From Neelides folsomi (lineage: Eukaryota; Arthropoda; Collembola; Neelipleona; Neelidae): DNA of 28,528 nt. Below the pieces are notes generated by a model. That model ran no database searches. It was not told where the DNA came from and saw only the letters and a program-made list of their open reading frames with translations. Made by a program: the position numbers and the translations under genes. This document shows, one piece after another, positions 23,801 to 28,528 of this stretch; positions within the stretch are counted from its first letter, which is position 1, and each line of letters opens with the position of its first letter. The DNA is taken from the NCBI GenBank assembly GCA_034687125.1, contig JAQGBZ010000594.1, positions 1 through 28,528 on the forward strand. Direction: 5' to 3'.

Positions 23801-24684
23801 GCTCATTACTAAAATGCATTGTAAATATACAACAAAGAGAGTTCTTGATACTGTGCGAAAGTATATTAACTTGTGGAGACTCAATTAGTGAAATTATGTA
23901 TATTTAGGTTGTCCGAAAGTGAGCCTTTATTTCATACACGGCCTCAAACCATATTGCAAAGTTGCAAAGCTTAAACATGACCTAGCAAAAAAGAGCTAAT
24001 GATCATCAACAGGAGATAAATGGAAAACAAAGGTCGGAATGTAAAATGGAGAATGTCCACATAAGGAATGAATTAAGAAGCTATAAGTTTATGGGTTTTA
24101 TCTCTCCTATCCTAATCACTGCATTTAAATAAAGCTTCCAAATGAGACATAATGATCCTTGGCATCTCACTTTGAACTTCTCAATACCAAACACGAATTT
24201 CCATCAATCGATTTCCTCGTTTAACTTTGTCAAATTGATGCGCAACATACATTTTTTACCCCAAATTAAAAAAATCATTACTTCATTACCAATTCTAATT
24301 TCGAATTGACTATGTAAAAAATCTCGAAGGAATATTCAACACCACGATCTTATCATCATCATTAGCCAAGTAAGTTATTATTTAATACACTTTAGTCTGA
24401 GCACTCCCTATAATCAATTTAATTGTCTTATTAAAAACTATTAAATTAACTATTGCATTTATCTGTATACTAATGTGTCTTGTGTGTCACTACTAAATGG
24501 TCAATATTGTTTTACGCATTGGGGTTTACATGTTCCATGTGGATAGTAAAAGGAAAATGAAACTTACGAGGAGCCTCGGAATCGATTTTCTGGCCCCGAT
24601 CCGTGGAACGTAGATTCCAATGGGAGCTTCAATGTCGTCGCCTTCTCCATACTTCGTCTCAATTGCGTCGAGCAAGGAAGGCAT
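17826..24684 (-). CDS. TBCEL: Tubulin-specific chaperone cofactor E-like protein (TBCEL)
   Basis: Seven exons on the minus strand: 24568-24684, 21726-21839, 19066-19519, 18612-18824, 18374-18518, 18097-18247 and 17826-18014, total 1383 nt, 460 aa, all GT-AG. LRRs begin with LLILNDCDVDSAGDE and LEIDLAHNQLTHWSE, followed by VSFLNLSFNGL, LQELHLSLNDFETV and FPNIRKIMFDGNPISGWNEI. A linker (REDAERAFIRRFA) leads to a C-terminal ubiquitin-like domain, residues about 348-460, with RLFYIDSEMRGVFGREEMKF and YSYNMQDGDEIHIEPK. No CAP-Gly domain precedes the LRRs, which separates TBCEL from TBCE. By family knowledge TBCEL promotes tubulin disassembly and degradation in the cytosol; the fly homologue (mulet) is needed for sperm individualisation. 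An acidic/Ser/Asn-rich insertion at about 159-204 interrupts the LRR fold. Introns 1 and 2 exceed 2 kb, unlike all others here. Confidence 0.94.
20970..20995. repeat. Short perfect inverted repeat
   Basis: TTTCACATGTA at 20970-20980 and TACATGTGAAA at 20985-20995 are exact reverse complements around a 4-base spacer. It lies in TBCEL intron 2 and has no run of Ts after it that would suggest a terminator. Function unknown. Confidence 0.8.
21265..21325. repeat. 22-bp direct repeat, two copies
   Basis: AAAATATTATATTCCGTATT plus CC occurs at 21265-21286 and again at 21304-21325, separated by 17 bp. A GTATTCC tail is repeated once more after the first copy. A local duplication inside TBCEL intron 2. 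Confidence 0.8.
21840..24567 (-). other. Long intron 1 of TBCEL (2.7 kb)
   Basis: Non-coding AT-rich DNA between GTAAGTTTC (donor, minus strand) and TTTTTTAG. It contains the TACC microsatellite at 23744. A minus-strand open frame at 22769-23023 is hydrophobic but AT-driven and is not called. First introns often carry enhancers, but nothing specific is recognised here. Confidence 0.6.
23744..23767. repeat. (TACC)6 microsatellite
   Basis: Six uninterrupted TACC units spanning 24 bp inside TBCEL intron 1. Probably polymorphic between individuals, as such perfect tetranucleotide arrays usually are. Confidence 0.95.
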
Positions 24685-24703
24685 ATTGTTCTCTTTCAAT
24701 TGT

Positions 24704-24709
24704 TCACAT
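24704..24709 (-). promoter_or_regulatory. Minimal start-stop upstream ORF in the TBCEL leader
   Basis: On the minus strand the sequence ATGTGA, a start codon followed directly by a stop, sits about 20 bases upstream of the TBCEL ATG. If it is in the mRNA, as the inferred leader exon ending at 24714 predicts, it could pause initiating ribosomes and lower translation. Presence is certain; function is inferred. Confidence 0.35.
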
Positions 24710-24714
24710 TTTCT

Positions 24715-25526
24715 CTAGGAAGCAACAGTAATGAAAGTACATCACAATTAAGTTCGCAGTTGAAGCGGACTAGAAAATAAAATTGCAACTGAATGGACGA
24801 AGCGAAAAGTATGCGGAGACGCACGAGCTCTTGGTCGCTCGAGCCAACTGAAAGGAAAAGGGGAACGAGGAGAGGAGGATGAAAACATCAACACAACTCA
24901 GCTGGTTTGCAGCGTGTACGATCTTTCGACGCATGCACCCACCTTTGTTAAACTCCTATGATTTATACATTAATTTCTGATACAAAAAATTGATCCGATT
25001 CTGAATATAATACCTTGAATATTTTATACTCATCTTTGAGGACAAGATGAGACTCTTAAGAATGCAATTTATTACTACTACAAAGTATTACAAAGCATAT
25101 TGTATGCTAAGTATTTAAAAGGCCGTATTAAACGTATTAAGTAAATATTGTATTTAACATATAATATGTAATATATTGTACTGTACTATATTTTATACAT
25201 TATTGCATATTGAATGTTTTTCTGAATACTCAAAAGGAAAATTGTTAGGATTGAAAGTGGACTAGGAGGAAATAGTTATATTAGAAGCGAGAGAGCAATA
25301 AAGGATATTAAATATCATTACAGATCACGTAACAGAGTGGAGAGGCACGGGGTGTGATAAAGTGAGGTAAATGGAGCAAAAGAAGGGAACTCCACAGTGT
25401 GTACGAGAGGAACGCAAAGAGATAAGAGAGGGAATGATTGGAATCTTGTTCTGCTCTATGAAGTTTCGACCAACTTTTATCGCTCGTTTAGATTCCCTCT
25501 ATTTTAAATTCATATAGATCACTCAC
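24715..25526 (-). other. Probable 5' UTR intron of TBCEL
   Basis: On the minus strand a good donor (CACATCG|GTGAGTGATC) at 25526 follows a relatively GC-rich block at 25527-25640. A good acceptor (TTACTGTTGCTTCCTAG) ends at 24715, 30 bases before the ATG. This suggests a non-coding first exon near 25.5-25.6 kb. It is inferred from splice-site quality and composition only; the leader could instead start within 24720-24900. Confidence 0.45.
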
Positions 25527-25640
25527 CGATGTGGAGAAATTGAAGGAAATGGAGGAGACGCTGGCGAGATGGCCGCCCTCACATTGTTGTCACTCGGAGT
25601 GGAGAAGTGGAGATGCAATAATGCCAGGTGAACAATGGTT

Positions 25641-26954
25641 GGACACTATCGCAATAAAGGTTCTTATCAAAAGAAAAACGACGGTGTATGTCTACAATGC
25701 TCATGCGAAACTATTTATTATCTATTTCTTCGCGTTAAAAAACGAGTTAAGGGTCAACGTATGTATGAGTAAATACATAGGTACGGAAATAATCTTATAC
25801 TTACATATATCAAGAGGAGTACCTATAGATAATTAACTCCTATATTAAACTAGCGTTTTATGAACAACAAAGAAAATATTTTATTTCACTTTTTGTCGTC
25901 GGTATCATTATTTTGTGTTTAACTTTTACTGAACGTTTGTAATTGCGCTTATATTTAAGATTTTATATCTTTAGTTGATTGACAATATTAAATTTAGAGC
26001 GAAATCTCTCTTCAGTCCGCCACTCTTTTTTATCACTTTATCACTCACAAATGCAATTACAGAGAGTTAAATGTTAGATGCGTACTTTCAAACTTCACTT
26101 TATGTTCAAAGACACGAATGCGTTTTTGACTGTTTTGGGAAGATGAGACGTATTTGGTTTTTAACTACCTTTGGGCGGTATATTAATTTTTAAAGGATTG
26201 GATATTCGGAAAGAGCAGGGTTTGTTTATATTTTGTATCCACCATGTGAAAGAGTCAAAGACTGGTCTGTGTTTGATGAGAGATTGACTTTATTCAAGGT
26301 TTTTCTCATTTGCCTTTGGGCAAATCAACCCATGTGAACACTGAACAAAAAAGTGGAGATAGCCAAATACACACACAGTCTTTTCCACACACAAAGAGAA
26401 CTTCAACCCTCTCCCACACGAGTGGCGTCTTCTATGTAATTCTTATGCTAATAAATGTCCATAATTGCGTATTACCTTTGGCGCCTCACTATGGCTAGAT
26501 GTGTTCAGTGAATCAGTGAATATTAGTATAAAGTAAAATATTTATATGCACTCATATATTGTATTATGAATTATGATGTATGTATGTACGTGTAGATTAC
26601 CAAGAGTAGAGTATGTTGAAATGAAATGAATTGAGATGATATCATGAAAATTTTGCATTTTAATGTGCCATATATGGTTGAGTTATGCATTTGTGTGAGA
26701 AAAATTGCAATTTCTAAAATATTTTCATTGACCATTGAAATTAAATATATTTACTAAGCAAGGGCGAAAGGAAAATTAGAAATGAGCAAATGATGTATGT
26801 TGAGACAATATAATGTAACAAGAAATTTTTAACCAAATAACGATATGACAAATACTGTAAAACACTTGACAAAATATCTAAATTTCCTCTACGAAAGGGT
26901 GATAATTAAGTGATTAATATTAATTTGTAAATAGCCGCTGATATTAATTTAATA
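25641..26954. other. Intergenic region upstream of TBCEL
   Basis: About 1.3 kb, AT-rich, between the putative TBCEL leader exon and the stop of the small minus-strand gene, whose 3' UTR must occupy the right part. No gene, RNA or clear regulatory motif recognised. Confidence 0.5.
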
Positions 26955-27539
26955 TTAATCTTCCTCTGTGTCAGAGCCTTCGAAAGCAGAAATTGCATCG
27001 TCGCCATTATCAGCGGAACCACTATGACTATTGGAAGAACCTTCTTTCGATCCAGATCCAGATTTAGAGCCACTCTTGCCTGTGTCATTACTATTACTAT
27101 TTGATTTCGGCTGTGATGATGGAATCGTCTTTGGCTTCGGCTGTTGAGTCGGATGCTGGGAATTCTGTTGAGGCTGTGGATTGGCATCACTTGTCCTGTA
27201 GACATAAGTGACCTTTCTCCCAGGGTATCCTGGCATGGGATAAGGCATTGGTGTCATTCCTGGACAACATGGAGGATAAGGTGTATAATAAGGATAATGT
27301 GTTGGTTGATTTCCTCTCCAGGAACATCCTTAAAATTCATTTAATCAGTTAAGAATTTATACAACTACATGTCATAGATATAAACTAATATCGGAATATC
27401 CCCTATATTAATTTATTAACTAAAGATCAATTAAGGAATAATTAATCATTTTTTAACCTGTAGCTCCGTAAGTGTAAGGATTATAAGGTGGACAACAGTA
27501 GCCAGTCCCATTGATTGTTGTTCTTCTTATAAGCGTCAT
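26955..27539 (-). CDS. Unrecognised Tyr/Pro/Cys-rich protein with Ser/Gly-rich acidic tail (possibly 5'-truncated)
   Basis: Two exons on the minus strand: 27458-27539 and 26955-27328 (intron GTTAAA...TTTTAAG, 129 bp), 151 aa if the first in-frame ATG at 27537-27539 is used. The N-terminal half has MTLIRRTTINGTGYCCPPYN and PTHYPYYTPYPPCCPGMTPM, then GRKVTYVYRTSD. The C-terminal half is low complexity: Gln/Pro, then Ser/Gly/Lys/Asn, ending FEGSDTEED. The open frame continues upstream without an ATG through a Pro/Gln-rich stretch (IPPPVQKPQNQNP) until about 27591, where a transposon-like repeat begins. The true start may therefore lie further upstream and have been separated, or the exon may start after CCCAG at about 27552. 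I recognise no family. Paired CC motifs next to Pro-Tyr stretches might be acylation sites, which is speculative. Confidence 0.55.
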
Positions 27540-27591
27540 TCCAGTTGTAGCTGGGTTTTGATTTTGAGGCTTTTGGACCGGTGGAGGAATA

Positions 27592-27701
27592 CCGTATTTA
27601 TTCGATTAAGAGCCCCTCTCAAATAGTAGCCCCACCTCGAATAGTAGCTTCGTCTAGGTGCCAAATTAAGAAATAGTAGCCCCCCTCGAATGGTAGCTTC
27701 A
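27592..27701 (+). mobile_element. Older pogo/Tigger-like transposon end (copy A)
   Basis: Starts CCGTATTTATTCGATTA directly after a TA dinucleotide (27590-27591) and carries several degenerate copies of the (C)TCGAATAGTAGCC motif. It aligns along its length with copy B at 27771, including the AAATTAAGAAATAGTAGCC block, but with many substitutions, so it looks older. A TA at the border fits the TA target preference of pogo/Tc1 elements. It abuts the open frame of the minus-strand gene on its left. Confidence 0.65.
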
Positions 27702-27770
27702 TTAGAATAACAATCTACATGGTTCGTACGATTCATTTGTAAACGCTCATACATAATAACTTCATAATTA

Positions 27771-27886
27771 CCGAATTTATTCGATTAGTAGCCGGCCTCG
27801 AATAGTAGCCGGGCCTCGAATAGTAGCCGGGTCTCGGGGGCAAGTTAAGAAATAGTAGCCGGGCCTCGAATAGTAGCCGGGTGGGT
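27771..27886. repeat. Subterminal repeats of the transposon
   Basis: The unit CCTCGAATAGTAGCCGGG, complete or partial, occurs about five times between 27782 and 27882, interrupted by a CTCGGGGGCAAGTTAAG spacer. Such repeated subterminal motifs usually serve as transposase binding sites; that role is inferred. Confidence 0.8.
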
Positions 27887-27994
27887 TCAAGCTTGTTTCT
27901 GCACGTTTGAGCGCGAATTTTTAACACAATAATGATACATGCCTGAATTCCTCTAACTTCATACTAACATTAAATTAAACTATTATTTTGATCA

Positions 27995-28528
27995 ATGGGT
28001 CCAAAGCGCTCATTTGATATTGAATTTAAACTTAAAGTCGTCAAGTTCGCCGAAGAACATTCTGGTGAAGAAACCGCTCGCCATTTCAACATAAATCCAA
28101 AACAGATTCGAGAGTGGAAAAAGCAAAAAAATGACTTCGGTAAATTACATAAAATTATTCAATATATTATAACAATATTATATTATGACAATTTAATTAC
28201 TGAAAACTGATGATTTGTTAATATACTTCATATGGTTTTATTTATAGAGGTCATTTCGAAAAAAGAAATCGGTGGGAAAGTTAAAAATAAGAAACTTAAA
28301 AGGCTCAAAGGAGGAGGGAGAAGGCCAATTTCAGAAGAGCTTGATGACAAAATTTTCAATTGGATCATCGATCAACGCAGACAAAGCCTAGGAGTCTCCA
28401 GAAAGAGAATTGCCTTTGAAGCTTTAAAATTAGCAACAATTTTAGACAACTCAATTTTGAATTTTAAAGCGAGCAATGGCTGGGTTCAAAAGTTCATGAC
28501 GCGAAGGGATTTAAGATTAAGAAGAGGA
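27995..28528 (+). CDS. pogo/Tigger-family transposase, N-terminal part (runs off the window)
   Basis: Two exons: 27995-28139 and 28248-28528, joined in frame across a GT-AG intron; 141 complete codons are visible. Residues 1-48 (RSFDIEFKLKVVKFAEEHSG, then NPKQIREWKKQK) form a Brinker/Psq-type helix-turn-helix. Residues about 70-141 match a CENP-B-type HTH (RRPISEELDDKIFNWIIDQR, SRKRIAFEALKLA, NFKASNGWVQKFM, RRDLRLRR). In pogo/Tigger transposases a DDE catalytic domain follows; it lies beyond 28528. No stop or frameshift in the visible part, so the copy may be intact. A domesticated gene is less likely because terminal repeats are next to it. Confidence 0.85.

Larger units (their letters stand above)
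27771..28528 (+). mobile_element. pogo/Tigger-like DNA transposon, 5' part (copy B)
   Basis: Begins CCGAATTTATTCGATTA after a TA (27769-27770), runs through a repeat-rich terminal region and into a transposase coding region that leaves the window. The right end is not in the window. The repeats in this copy are far cleaner than in copy A, which suggests a recent insertion. Because copy A, in the same orientation, starts 179 bp earlier, copy B may be nested inside an older relative. Confidence 0.8.

Noticed and set aside
25531..25836. Plus-strand 101-codon frame
   Set aside because: The first half overlaps the putative minus-strand TBCEL leader exon and the second half has random AT-rich character; no homology recognised.
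26310..26498. Plus-strand 62-codon frame rich in Ser, Thr and His
   Set aside because: Driven by CACA-rich low-complexity DNA, no homology or splice context.

Overview
This is an AT-rich, intron-rich nuclear segment from an invertebrate animal. Most introns are short (about 50-300 bp, up to 2.7 kb) and end in a pyrimidine-rich TTTCAG or TTTTAG. The gene families are metazoan: alpha-arrestin, secreted leucine-rich-repeat protein, DENND4/Crag, TBCEL and a pogo/Tigger transposase. Intron style and base composition fit an ecdysozoan such as an arthropod, springtail, tardigrade or nematode, but the sequence alone does not let me name a species. I rebuilt exons by hand. In the four main genes every coding junction keeps frame.

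Layout from left to right: (1) 1-1256, non-coding, with a transposon-end-like repeat at base 1 and two foldback hairpins. (2) 1257-3779, plus strand, a six-exon alpha-arrestin (405 aa, PPxY motif) with a foldback element in its last intron. (3) 4036-6440, minus strand, a nine-exon secreted LRR protein (490 aa), tail-to-tail with the arrestin. (4) 7543-16132, plus strand, an 18-exon DENND4/Crag Rab GEF (1931 aa), head-to-head with the LRR gene across 1.1 kb. (5) 17826-24684, minus strand, a seven-exon tubulin cofactor E-like protein (TBCEL, 460 aa) with two long introns and a probable further 5' UTR exon near 25.5 kb. (6) 26955-27539, minus strand, the end of a small unrecognised Tyr/Pro/Cys-rich and Ser-rich protein. 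(7) 27592-28528, two same-orientation ends of a pogo/Tigger-like transposon family; the second leads into a transposase that runs off the window.

The genes are unrelated in function: membrane-protein trafficking adaptor, extracellular LRR protein, Rab activation and tubulin turnover. This is ordinary gene neighbourhood, not a pathway cluster, and I found no operon, CRISPR array, tRNA or rRNA. The most unusual features are three GC-AG introns among about 38 inferred introns, each forced by reading frame or repeat register, and the transposon end that abuts the open reading frame of the small minus-strand gene. I see no convincing undescribed biological system.
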